DNA of 64,000 nt, taken from positions 248,001-312,000 of the forward strand of contig NZ_MZXV01000085.1 in the NCBI RefSeq assembly GCF_003253745.1, in the 5' to 3' direction. Below are positions 25,982 to 34,013 of the stretch, piece after piece (within the stretch, counting starts at the first letter, position 1; each line of letters opens with the position of its first letter). Under the pieces are notes generated by a model. That model ran no database searches and was not told the origin of the DNA. It saw nothing but the letters and a program-made list of their open reading frames with translations. A program made the translations under genes and the position numbers. The DNA comes from Mesorhizobium kowhaii (lineage in GTDB: Bacteria > Pseudomonadota > Alphaproteobacteria > Rhizobiales > Rhizobiaceae).

Positions 25982-26923
25982 TCAGTAGCCGATCTCGCTG
26001 TCCAGCTGGCTCTGCGTCAGCGCGGCTTCCGCCGCGATCCACTGCTTGAACAGCGATACCTTGCGCGCAGGTAGCGTCTTGTCGGAGCAGACGAAATACC
26101 ACCCCGCCGTATTCGGGTGATGCACAGCGAATGGGGCCACCAGCCTTTCGGCGCGGATATCGCTGGCCATATAGGCACGATTGGCCACGGCAAATCCCAA
26201 CCCGGCAGTGGCCGCCTCGTAGGACATCATGCAAGAATCGAAATAGATGCTTTTGGTCTGCTGGAGCACGGAACTGGCGCCGGCGAAGTCGAGCCATGAT
26301 TGCCAGTTCTGGGTGCAGGTGTCGGAATGCAGCAGCGTGAAGTGGCGCAGATCTTGGGGCCTCACCTTCGACAGCGGCTTGTCGCCCAGGATTTCGTGGA
26401 AGAGTTTCCGGCTGCACACCGGCGTCAGGTCTTCCTTGAACAGGAGGTCGGCGCTGAGGTCGAGGAAACGGCCGTCGCCATAGCGGATCTCGACATCGAA
26501 TTCGGATGTCGAGAATTCATGCGTCGCGTAGGAGGTCGAAACGCGCATCTCGATATCCGGGTATTGCTGTTGGAACAGCGGCAGGCGCGGAAACAACCAG
26601 CGCGCGGCAAAAGTCGGCAACACTGAAATCTTCAACACATGCTCCTGCGATTGCCCGGTTGCTTCCATGCTGGCGGCAACGATTCGCTCCAGCGCCTCTC
26701 GAACGCGCGAAACATAGGTCTCGCCCTCCGGCGTCAGCGACACCGCATTGCCGCCACGCAGGAAGATCTTGAAGCGAAGCTGGTCCTCCAGGCTTTTGAC
26801 GCGCTGGCTGACCGCGGAAGCGGTGATGAACTGCTCTTCGCCGGCGCGCGTGAAATTCCTGTGCCTCGCAGCACTCTCCACGATTTTCAGCGAATTGAGG
26901 TTGACCTGACTGAGCAGACGCAC
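25982..26923 (-). CDS. LysR family transcriptional regulator, GcvA-like
   Basis: A 313-residue regulator. The N-terminal helix-turn-helix is in FTRAGEEQFITASAVSQRVK (residues 24-43), and the effector domain starts near residue 95 (VLKISVLPTFAARWLFPRLP), as in the GcvA branch. It is divergent from the 2OG-dioxygenase gene at 27004, with two palindromes between the starts, and probably controls the dioxygenase and the following EamA transporter. Confidence 0.92.
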   Translation of the reverse strand: MRLLSQVNLNSLKIVESAARHRNFTRAGEEQFITASAVSQRVKSLEDQLRFKIFLRGGNAVSLTPEGETYVSRVREALERIVAASMEATGQSQEHVLKISVLPTFAARWLFPRLPLFQQQYPDIEMRVSTSYATHEFSTSEFDVEIRYGDGRFLDLSADLLFKEDLTPVCSRKLFHEILGDKPLSKVRPQDLRHFTLLHSDTCTQNWQSWLDFAGASSVLQQTKSIYFDSCMMSYEAATAGLGFAVANRAYMASDIRAERLVAPFAVHHPNTAGWYFVCSDKTLPARKVSLFKQWIAAEAALTQSQLDSEIGY

Positions 26924-26934
26924 GGTTTCGACCT

Positions 26935-26960
26935 TAAGCTGGGCTTACGCTAGCACTAGC
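26935..26960. promoter_or_regulatory. Two adjacent palindromes in divergent promoter
   Basis: TAAGC-TGG-GCTTA (26935-26947) and GCTAG-CA-CTAGC (26949-26960) lie back to back, 12 bases upstream of the LysR start and 44 bases before the dioxygenase start. They are likely sites for the LysR protein. Confidence 0.5.
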
Positions 26961-27003
26961 ATTCCTAATTTTACAGGGGTTGCCCCCATCCTGGAGAAGT
27001 ACA

Positions 27004-27837
27004 ATGAACGCCCATACCATTCCCGAACTGCGTTATGCGATGAGCCGCGAAGCCATCATCGGCCACGAAACCGCCTGGAAAGTGTCGAGTTTCGGCGTCG
27101 CGCAATATCTGCACGGCTATGACCCGGCTCTGCTTGCCGCAATTGAGGAGGCTGCACTGAAGCTCAAAGCCAGTCATGCCGTGCACAAGCACCTCGACTT
27201 GACCTTCATCACCGGCGCCGACCGTTTTATCCCTGAGATCAAGGAGTTGCTGCATGACAAGCTGCGCCTGGAGCGGCTGTCCGACATGATGGGCACCAAG
27301 CTTGAGCCGTATCCGCTGTCGATCGTCGGCTCTACGGTGACCTTCATGAATCCCAAGGACGGTGCCGTGGAATGGCATTGCGATGGCGTTCCGGTCACCG
27401 AGCTCATTCCGCTGTCGATCAGCAGTCCGCTGGTCGGCGGCCACCTCGAAATCTACTGCGACGACTCCGAAACCGGCCGCGCCATCCTCGAATCCGGCCG
27501 CGAGATTCCGCGCAACCGTGTCATGCGCATCGATCACAAAATGAATTACGCGACGCTTGGGCAGTTTCTCGGGGTCCTGCACCGCACCGCGCCGATCCGA
27601 TTCGGCGAGCGCGTCACGCTCGTGCTCAACCAGCGCTCGGTGGCCAAGCCCTATGTCGACGACAACCGCATGTTCTATCTCGCCGCGGACAACGACCATG
27701 ACCGCGAATGGGTCAACGAACTGGCCGAAGACGTCTGGACCAACCAGTTGCCGGCCTATCGCCGGTTTGAGGAAGAGCATCCCGTCCCGGTGTCGTCCGA
27801 GACGCCGGTTCCGGGCGGAGCAAGGGAATCATGGTAA
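27004..27837 (+). CDS. Putative Fe(II)/2-oxoglutarate-dependent dioxygenase-like protein
   Basis: A 277-residue protein of uncertain family. Residues 123-128 read EWHCDG, giving an HxD pair (His125, Asp127) as in non-haem iron oxygenases. A distal His193 (LHRTAPIRF) and Arg203 before VTLVLNQ have the spacing expected for the third iron ligand and the 2-oxoglutarate-binding Arg. No signal peptide. GGAGAA precedes the ATG at 27004. Divergence from a LysR gene and a following EamA exporter suggest modification and export of a small molecule. Function is inferred from these motifs only. Confidence 0.65.
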   Translation: MNAHTIPELRYAMSREAIIGHETAWKVSSFGVAQYLHGYDPALLAAIEEAALKLKASHAVHKHLDLTFITGADRFIPEIKELLHDKLRLERLSDMMGTKLEPYPLSIVGSTVTFMNPKDGAVEWHCDGVPVTELIPLSISSPLVGGHLEIYCDDSETGRAILESGREIPRNRVMRIDHKMNYATLGQFLGVLHRTAPIRFGERVTLVLNQRSVAKPYVDDNRMFYLAADNDHDREWVNELAEDVWTNQLPAYRRFEEEHPVPVSSETPVPGGARESW

Positions 27838-27844
27838 GGAACCA

Positions 27845-27905
27845 CGATCCCGAAAAGTGGGAACCGGTTTTCGGACAGGATCATGGTCAAACACAGAGAT
27901 AGAGC
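27845..27905. repeat. Palindromic repeat overlapping a start codon
   Basis: GATCCCGAAAAGTGGGAACC followed by GGTTTTCGGACAGGATC forms an imperfect palindrome, and the tail GGTCAAACACAGAGATAGAG matches the repeat at 5439. The ATG used by the EamA gene (27883) lies inside it. Confidence 0.75.
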
Positions 27906-28809
27906 CCCATGCCTATTCTTTCGGCATGGATCTGGCTCGATATCCGCGCTGGTCTTTGCTGCCGGCGCGGTGGCGTTGTGGTCGACCAATGCGCTGGTCG
28001 GCAAATCCCTGCTGGCCAGCCATCCGGTGTCGCAGGTACAGTTCCTGCAATTTACAGGCGCTGCACTCGTCTTCGCCGCCATCCGGTTGAGGAGCCGGGA
28101 AAGAGCCGCCCCGGTCTCGGCCGGGGCCGCGCTCGTGTCTCTCGCGGTCGGCTTCATCGGTCTGGTCGGCACCATGGTGCTGCAATACATCGCTTTCGCC
28201 TCGATGCCGGTGATCGAGGCCAATCTGGTGGCCTACACCTGGCCGTTGATGGTCGCGGCGGCGGTCATCACTTTGGACAATCCGCGGCGCCCGGCACTGC
28301 TGGGCCTCGCCGCGGTCGTGGGCTTCATCGGCGTTGCTCTGGTGATTTCGGGAGGGCGCAACCAATCCTGGCTCCAGGGCGATTTCGTCGGCTATGTCGC
28401 CGCATTCGGGTCCGCACTGTGCATGGCCTTCTATTCGATCATGGTGGGACGGGTTGCCACCTCGCCGGATCGTCTGTTGCTGCCGTCGTCGCTGATCGGT
28501 GTCGCCTTGACGTTCTTGTGGTGCGTTCGCGACGGTTTCGCCTGGCCCGTCGGCACGGACCTCGTTTTCGGCCTCTATCTCGGCGCCGGTCCGATGGGGT
28601 TGGGCTACTATTTCTGGTCGCGCGCCTTGAAGCTCGAAGGCAGCGGCAAGGTCGCGGTCGTCGCCTATCTCACGCCGATCGCTTCGACACTGTTGCTGTC
28701 CCTGTCCGGCGAAAGGCTGACGATGACGGCCATTGTCGGAGCCGTCCTTGTCATCGGCAGTTGCGTCGCGGTCGGCGTGGAGCGTTCGGAGGCCGAGAAC
28801 CATGTTTGA
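27883..28809 (+). CDS. EamA/DMT-family transporter
   Basis: A 308-residue membrane protein with about ten hydrophobic segments in two EamA repeats. VEANLVAYTWPLMVAAAVI closes the first repeat; the second starts at GYVAAFGSALCMAFYSIMVG. The only in-frame ATG before the first helix is at 27883, within a palindromic repeat, giving an unusual basic N-terminus (MVKHRDRAPCLFFRHG); the true start could differ. It probably exports a product related to the dioxygenase upstream. The stop overlaps the next small gene by 8 bases. Confidence 0.85.
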   Translation: MVKHRDRAPCLFFRHGSGSISALVFAAGAVALWSTNALVGKSLLASHPVSQVQFLQFTGAALVFAAIRLRSRERAAPVSAGAALVSLAVGFIGLVGTMVLQYIAFASMPVIEANLVAYTWPLMVAAAVITLDNPRRPALLGLAAVVGFIGVALVISGGRNQSWLQGDFVGYVAAFGSALCMAFYSIMVGRVATSPDRLLLPSSLIGVALTFLWCVRDGFAWPVGTDLVFGLYLGAGPMGLGYYFWSRALKLEGSGKVAVVAYLTPIASTLLLSLSGERLTMTAIVGAVLVIGSCVAVGVERSEAENHV

Positions 28810-29005
28810 CGAAAATGAGCGTCTGGCCAGGCAGGAAGCGCATTGGCTGATCAAGGAATTTGGCGCCGAGGCACCGCTTTATGCTGCTATGAAAGCCGAA
28901 AAGGCGATAGAGCAAAAGGATTTCAGGCGTTGCGCCCGGTGGAAGCGTATTCTAGAGATATTGGCCGACGGCCATGCTGCGAAGTCTGCTAGTCCCAAGT
29001 ATTAG
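28802..29005 (+). CDS. Small helical hypothetical protein
   Basis: A 67-residue protein, predicted helical: HWLIKEFGAEAPLYAAMKAE followed by KDFRRCARWKRILEILA. The pattern resembles small uncharacterised alphaproteobacterial proteins in which a helix-turn-helix pair ends with a W-K-I motif. It overlaps the EamA gene by 8 bases, so it is translated from the same mRNA. No enzymatic function can be suggested. Confidence 0.7.
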   Translation: MFDENERLARQEAHWLIKEFGAEAPLYAAMKAEKAIEQKDFRRCARWKRILEILADGHAAKSASPKY

Positions 29006-29134
29006 ATTTTCTAATTTGCGCGTCGTCGATTTTCCATGAAAGATAATTGTTGCGAGTCTTGATTCATTTTTGAGACTTGGCGGTCCGTTGGGGGACGGGG
29101 TTGAGGAGATACATAGACATAAGTCTTCGCTGGG

Positions 29135-29617
29135 GTGGATGACTTTGTCGCAAATAGGATGAAAGAATTGTCAAATATCGATGATAAGACCGTTATCGAA
29201 CTGACGGCCGATATTGTCTCGGCCTATATAGGCAACAATCCGCTTCCGGCTTCCGGTCTGCCGGAGCTAATTGCCAGCGTCAGCGCTTCGGTTCGCAAGC
29301 TGGCTGGTGCGCCTGTCACGGAAAGCCCAAGCCTGGTTCCGGCCGTGAACCCGAAGAAGTCGGTGTTTCCCGACTACATCATCTGCCTTGAGGACGGAAA
29401 GAAGTTCAAGTCGCTCAAGCGACACCTCAGGACTGACTATGGCCTGAGCCCGGACGACTACCGGGCCAAATGGGGCTTGCCGCCGGACTATCCGATGGTT
29501 GCGCCAAACTATTCGGCGACACGGTCGGCGCTGGCAAAGTCGACAGGACTTGGCCGCAAACCGGCAGCAGCGCCGGCCGTCGTAGCCAAGGCGACGAAGC
29601 GCAAGGCGACTGCCTGA
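29135..29617 (+). CDS. MucR/Ros family zinc-finger-like transcriptional regulator
   Basis: A 160-residue Ros/MucR regulator. The N-terminal oligomerisation part is ELTADIVSAYIGNNPLPAS, and the finger lies near residues 84-102. The Ros ligand set C-x2-C/D-x9-H-x4-H reads Cys84, Asp87, His97 and Tyr102, so the fourth ligand is lost. The conserved DYRAKWGLPPDYPMVAPNY follows. GTG 29135 is taken as start; ATG 29159 would remove eight residues. MucR proteins silence AT-rich promoters and control exopolysaccharide and symbiosis genes. The 130 bases upstream are AT-rich, fitting autoregulation. Confidence 0.92.
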   Translation: MDDFVANRMKELSNIDDKTVIELTADIVSAYIGNNPLPASGLPELIASVSASVRKLAGAPVTESPSLVPAVNPKKSVFPDYIICLEDGKKFKSLKRHLRTDYGLSPDDYRAKWGLPPDYPMVAPNYSATRSALAKSTGLGRKPAAAPAVVAKATKRKATA

Positions 29618-29656
29618 GCGCTGCTTGACCGGGTAGGCAGGCTGATCGGCTGCCTT

Positions 29657-29683
29657 GACGGCGCCCTTGCGGGCGTCGTTTTC
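29657..29683 (+). terminator. Rho-independent terminator
   Basis: GACGGCGCCC and GGGCGTCGTT pair around TTGC with one mismatch, followed by TTTT. It ends the MucR-like gene. Confidence 0.65.
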
Positions 29684-29751
29684 AGGCCTTGTGCGGCCAA
29701 CTGGCCCACAAGGTCTTGCGAAGCGTTGATGTCCGGTGCAAAAGCGCGGCC

Positions 29752-31629
29752 ATGCTGATCATCAACGACCTTTCGCTCCGCATGGCCGGACGCCTGCTTC
29801 TCGACCACGCCTCGCTGACCTTGCCGGCCGGCACCAAGGCCGGTCTTGTCGGTCGAAACGGCACCGGCAAGACGACGCTGTTCAAGGCCATCACCGGTGA
29901 CCTGGCTTCCGAAACCGGCTCGATCAGCCTGCCCAAGAACACGCGCATCGGCCAGGTGGCGCAGGAAGCGCCCGGCACCGAGGACGCGCTGATCGAGATC
30001 GTGCTCAAGGCCGATCTCGAGCGCAAGGCGCTGCTCGAAGAGGAACAGACCGCAACCGATCCGCACCGCATTGCCGACATCCATATGCGGCTGGCCGACA
30101 TCGACGCGCACTCAGCCGAGTCTCGCGCGGCCACCATTCTTGCAGGTCTCGGTTTCGATGATGCCGCGCAGCGCCGCCCGGCCTCGTCCTTCTCCGGCGG
30201 CTGGCGCATGCGCGTGGCGCTTGCGGCGGTGCTGTTCGCTGAGCCCGACCTTTTGCTCCTCGACGAGCCGACCAATTATCTCGACCTCGAAGGCACGCTG
30301 TGGCTGGAAAACTATGTGTCGAAGTATCCGCACACAGTACTTCTGATCTCGCACGACCGCGACCTGCTCAATCGCGCCGTCAATTCGATCGTTCATCTCG
30401 ACCAGAAGAAGCTGACCTTCTGGCGCGGCGGTTATGACCAGTTCGAGCGCCAGTATACCGAGCAGAAGGAACTGCAGGAGAAGGGCAGGGTCAAGCAGGA
30501 AGCCGCCCGCAAGCATATGGAATCCTTCGTCGAACGCTTCCGCGCCAAGGCCTCGAAGGCAAGACAGGCGCAGTCGCGCATCAAGGCGCTGGAGAGGATG
30601 AAGCCGATCGCCGCGATCGTCAACGACGCGGTGCGGCCATTCTCCTTCCCCGAGCCGGTGAAGACGGTGGCCTCGCCGATCGTGGCGCTGAACAACGTCA
30701 ATGTCGGCTACACCGAAGGGCAGCCGATCCTCAAGAAGATGACGCTGCGCATCGATGCCGACGACCGCATCGCGCTGCTTGGCGCCAACGGCAACGGCAA
30801 GTCGACCTTCGCCAAATTGCTGTCCGGCCGGCTGAAGCAGGAGACCGGCACGATGACGGTGGCGCCCGGCCTGAAGGTGGCGATCTTTGCCCAGCACCAG
30901 CTCGACGATCTCCGGCCTGACGAAAACGCCTATGAGCATGTGCGCCGGCTGATGCCGGAGGCGCCGGAATCCAAGGTGCGCGGCCGTGTCGCCCAGTTCG
31001 GCCTCACCACCGAAAAGATGAACACCGCCGCAAAGGATCTGTCCGGTGGCGAGAAGGCGCGGCTTCTGATGGGCCTGTCGGCCTTCGAGGGACCGAACCT
31101 GTTCATCCTCGACGAGCCGACCAACCATCTCGACATCGACAGCCGCGAATCCCTGATCCATGCGCTGAACGAATTTCCCGGTGCGGTGATCCTGATCTCG
31201 CACGATCGCCACCTGCTGGAGGCGACCGCTGACCGGCTGTGGCTGGTCAAGGACGGCGCGGTCAACCCCTATGACGGCGACCTCGAAGACTACAAGACGC
31301 TGGTCACCGGTGTGTCCGGCGACCGCCGCGGCAAGCGCGAGGCGGACAAGGCGTCAAAGGCCGACCGCCGCCGCGACGCGGCAGCACGCCGCGCCGCCTT
31401 CGAGCCGCTGGCCAAGGAAATCCGCGCCACCGAAGCGCTGATGGACCGCATCCGCAAGCGCATCGACGGCATCGAGGACGAGCTGTCCAATCCGGCCGTC
31501 TACGAGAAGGATCCCTCGACGGCGACGCGACTGGCCAAGGAGCGCTCGCAACTGGCCCAGACGCTGGCCGGCCACGAGGAAAAATGGCTGACCATGTCGG
31601 CCGAGTATGAGGAAGGCACGGCGGAGTAG
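29752..31629 (+). CDS. ABC-F family ATP-binding protein
   Basis: A 625-residue protein with two ABC ATPase domains and no membrane segments, the ABC-F layout of ribosome-associated factors (Uup, EttA, YheS). Walker A motifs are GRNGTGKTT (about residue 36) and GANGNGKST (about residue 342). Signatures are FSGGWRMR and LSGGEKARL, each followed by a DEPTN Walker B. Between them is the P-site tRNA-interaction linker (residues about 225-300), and a charged coiled coil ends the chain, as in Uup. It probably helps stalled ribosomes. ATG 29752 begins the first domain. Confidence 0.92.
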   Translation: MLIINDLSLRMAGRLLLDHASLTLPAGTKAGLVGRNGTGKTTLFKAITGDLASETGSISLPKNTRIGQVAQEAPGTEDALIEIVLKADLERKALLEEEQTATDPHRIADIHMRLADIDAHSAESRAATILAGLGFDDAAQRRPASSFSGGWRMRVALAAVLFAEPDLLLLDEPTNYLDLEGTLWLENYVSKYPHTVLLISHDRDLLNRAVNSIVHLDQKKLTFWRGGYDQFERQYTEQKELQEKGRVKQEAARKHMESFVERFRAKASKARQAQSRIKALERMKPIAAIVNDAVRPFSFPEPVKTVASPIVALNNVNVGYTEGQPILKKMTLRIDADDRIALLGANGNGKSTFAKLLSGRLKQETGTMTVAPGLKVAIFAQHQLDDLRPDENAYEHVRRLMPEAPESKVRGRVAQFGLTTEKMNTAAKDLSGGEKARLLMGLSAFEGPNLFILDEPTNHLDIDSRESLIHALNEFPGAVILISHDRHLLEATADRLWLVKDGAVNPYDGDLEDYKTLVTGVSGDRRGKREADKASKADRRRDAAARRAAFEPLAKEIRATEALMDRIRKRIDGIEDELSNPAVYEKDPSTATRLAKERSQLAQTLAGHEEKWLTMSAEYEEGTAE

Positions 31630-31631
31630 GT

Positions 31632-31829
31632 ATGTCGAAGGAATCTTGGATTGGGGCTGCGAAGGTTTTGGCGATCAATCCAGGGGCTGTCGTAAAATGC
31701 CCTGAATGCGGAGAAGGCAATCTGGTTGTCGTCGACGCGGGGGCAGGGGCCGCGCATGTCGAGCGTCATATGCATTGCCCAAAATGCGGCGCCTACAATG
31801 CGCTCTTCAAGCGAACCGACGGCGTGTAA
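31632..31829 (+). CDS. Small zinc-ribbon protein
   Basis: A 65-residue protein with two CxxC knuckles, CPECG (Cys23, Cys26) and CPKCG (Cys49, Cys52), so it should bind one zinc ion. It begins two bases after the ABC-F gene and is probably co-transcribed with it. Such ribbons often bind RNA or ribosomes. Nothing more specific can be read. Confidence 0.75.
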   Translation: MSKESWIGAAKVLAINPGAVVKCPECGEGNLVVVDAGAGAAHVERHMHCPKCGAYNALFKRTDGV

Positions 31830-31871
31830 CTGGCCCTACACGCCGCGCCCGAAAGCCGTTAGACAAGTGCC

Positions 31872-33980
31872 ATGAACCAGCACGCCAAGCTCAGAATCGG
31901 CCATTCGGCCTGTCCGCACGATTGCCCGTCGACTTGCGCGCTCGAGGTCGAGCTGCTCGATGGCAACCGCATCGGCCGCGTCCATGGCGCCAAAGCCAAC
32001 AGCTATACGGCAGGCGTCATCTGCGCCAAGGTCGCGCGCTATGCCGACCGTGTCCATCATCCCGACCGTTTGCTGAAGCCGCTGGTGCGGGCCGGCGCCA
32101 AGGGCGACGGCGCCTGGAAGGAAGCAAGCTGGGAGGCCGCGCTCGACCTCGTCGCCGAAAAATTCATCGCGGCCGAGGAGAAATACGGCTCGGAGACGGT
32201 CTGGCCCTATTACTATGCCGGCACGATGGGGCTGGTGCAGCGCGACGGTATCGACCGGCTGCGCCACGCCAAGAAGTACTCCGGCTTTTTCGGCTCGATC
32301 TGCACCAATCTGGCCTGGACCGGCTGGATGATGGGGGCCGGAGCCTTGCGCGGACCCGATCCGCGCGAGATGGCGAAATCCGATTGCGTGGTGATCTGGG
32401 GCACCAATGCGGTGGTCACCCAAGTCAACGTCATGACCCACGCCATCAAGGCGCGCAAGGAGCGCGGCGCCAGGATCGTCGTCATCGACGTCTATGAGAA
32501 CGCGACGATGAAGCAGGCCGATCTTGGCCTGGTGCTGAAGCCCGGCACCGATGGCGCGCTGGCCTGCGCGGTCATGCATATCCTGTTCAGGGAAGGCATG
32601 GCCGACCGCGCCTATCTCGAGAAGTACACGGACGATCCGAAAGGGCTGGAAGAGCATCTGAGGACTCGCACACCGGAATGGGCAGCGGCCATTACCGGTT
32701 TGACGGTCGCCGAGATCGAGGCGTTCGCCCGGCTCGTCGGCACGACAAAGAAGACCTATTTCCGCCTCGGCTATGGTTTTGCGCGCCAGCGCAACGGCTC
32801 GGTCAACATGCACGCGGCCGCCTCCATCGCCGCCGTCACCGGCTGCTGGCAATATGAGGGCGGCGGCGCCTTCCATTCCAATTCCGGCATCTTCAAGCTC
32901 AACCAGGATGTGCTGGAAGGCACCAAGATGCGCGATCCCTCGATCCGCTATCTCGACCATTCGCGCATCGGCCCGGTGCTGACCGGGGCGAAGGAGGCGC
33001 TCTATGGCGGTCCGCCGGTGACGGCGATGCTGATCCAGAACACCAACCCGGCCAATGTCGCGCCCGAACAGCGGCTGGTGAAGCAGGGTTTTCTGCGCGA
33101 CGACCTGTTCACCTGCGTGCACGAGCAGTTCATGACCGATACGGCCAAGCTCGCCGATGTCGTGCTGCCGGCGACGATGTTCCTCGAACACGACGACATC
33201 TACAAGGGCGGCGGCAACCAGCACATCACGCTCGGCCCCAAGCTGATCGACCCGCCGGAAGGGCCGCGCACCAACCATTTCGTCATCGAGGAACTGGCTG
33301 AGCGTCTCGGCGTCGCCGACCGTCCGGGCTTCGGCCTCACCGAACAGCAGCATATCGACATCATCTTGGGCAAGCGCGGGCTGGGCAGTTTCGACAGCTT
33401 GAAAGAAGACAAGTGGGTCGACCTGCAGCCGGATTTCGACACCGCGCATTTCATCAAGGGATTTGGCCATGCGGATGGGAAATTCCGCTTCCGCGCCGAC
33501 TGGACCGGGCAGGCGGCGCCCAACCGGCCGCCGAAAAGCATGGGCCTGTTCGGCCCGGTGGAGCGGCTGCCAGAATTCCCCGACCATGTCGATCTGATCG
33601 AGGTCGCCGATGCAGCACACCCGTTCCGGCTGACGACATCGCCGGCGCGCAACTTTCTCAACTCGACATTTTCGGAAACACCGGTGTCGAAGGCCAAGGA
33701 AGTGCGGCCGGAACTGCTTCTGCATCCCGACGATGCGGCGGCCCATGGGCTCGCCGACGGCGACCGCGTCGAGGTCGGCAACGAGCGCGGCGAAGTGGTG
33801 CTGCACGCAAAACTGTTCGACGGCATCAAGCGCGGCGTCGTCATAGCCGAAGGCATCTGGCCAAACAGCGCGCATGAGCGCGGCGAGGGCATCAACGTGC
33901 TGACCGGCGCCGATGCGCCCGCACCTTATGGCGGCGCTGCCTTCCACGACAACAAGGTGTGGCTGCGCGCGGCAAGCTGA
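31872..33980 (+). CDS. Molybdopterin oxidoreductase family protein
   Basis: A 702-residue oxidoreductase of the DMSO reductase superfamily. The N-terminal 4Fe-4S ligands are Cys14, Cys18, Cys22 and Cys51. Molybdopterin-binding segments follow (FFGSICTNLAWTGWM, VVIWGTNAVVTQVN, GYGFARQRNG), ending with a C-terminal cofactor cap (RLTTSPARNFLNSTF). No Tat signal is present, so it is cytoplasmic. The redox substrate is unknown. MoaD and MoaE at 20.6-21.3 kb would help supply the cofactor. The frame of similar length on the opposite strand is a shadow. Confidence 0.92.
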   Translation: MNQHAKLRIGHSACPHDCPSTCALEVELLDGNRIGRVHGAKANSYTAGVICAKVARYADRVHHPDRLLKPLVRAGAKGDGAWKEASWEAALDLVAEKFIAAEEKYGSETVWPYYYAGTMGLVQRDGIDRLRHAKKYSGFFGSICTNLAWTGWMMGAGALRGPDPREMAKSDCVVIWGTNAVVTQVNVMTHAIKARKERGARIVVIDVYENATMKQADLGLVLKPGTDGALACAVMHILFREGMADRAYLEKYTDDPKGLEEHLRTRTPEWAAAITGLTVAEIEAFARLVGTTKKTYFRLGYGFARQRNGSVNMHAAASIAAVTGCWQYEGGGAFHSNSGIFKLNQDVLEGTKMRDPSIRYLDHSRIGPVLTGAKEALYGGPPVTAMLIQNTNPANVAPEQRLVKQGFLRDDLFTCVHEQFMTDTAKLADVVLPATMFLEHDDIYKGGGNQHITLGPKLIDPPEGPRTNHFVIEELAERLGVADRPGFGLTEQQHIDIILGKRGLGSFDSLKEDKWVDLQPDFDTAHFIKGFGHADGKFRFRADWTGQAAPNRPPKSMGLFGPVERLPEFPDHVDLIEVADAAHPFRLTTSPARNFLNSTFSETPVSKAKEVRPELLLHPDDAAAHGLADGDRVEVGNERGEVVLHAKLFDGIKRGVVIAEGIWPNSAHERGEGINVLTGADAPAPYGGAAFHDNKVWLRAAS

Positions 33981-34013
33981 GGCTGAAGAGAGCTCCGCTC
34001 CTCTCGCGCCAAT

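Noticed and set aside
31836..33947. 703-codon minus-strand frame opposite the molybdopterin oxidoreductase
   Set aside because: The plus-strand protein has all iron-sulfur and cofactor motifs; the antisense frame has no domain and is His/Arg/Gly-rich as expected for a shadow in GC-rich DNA.
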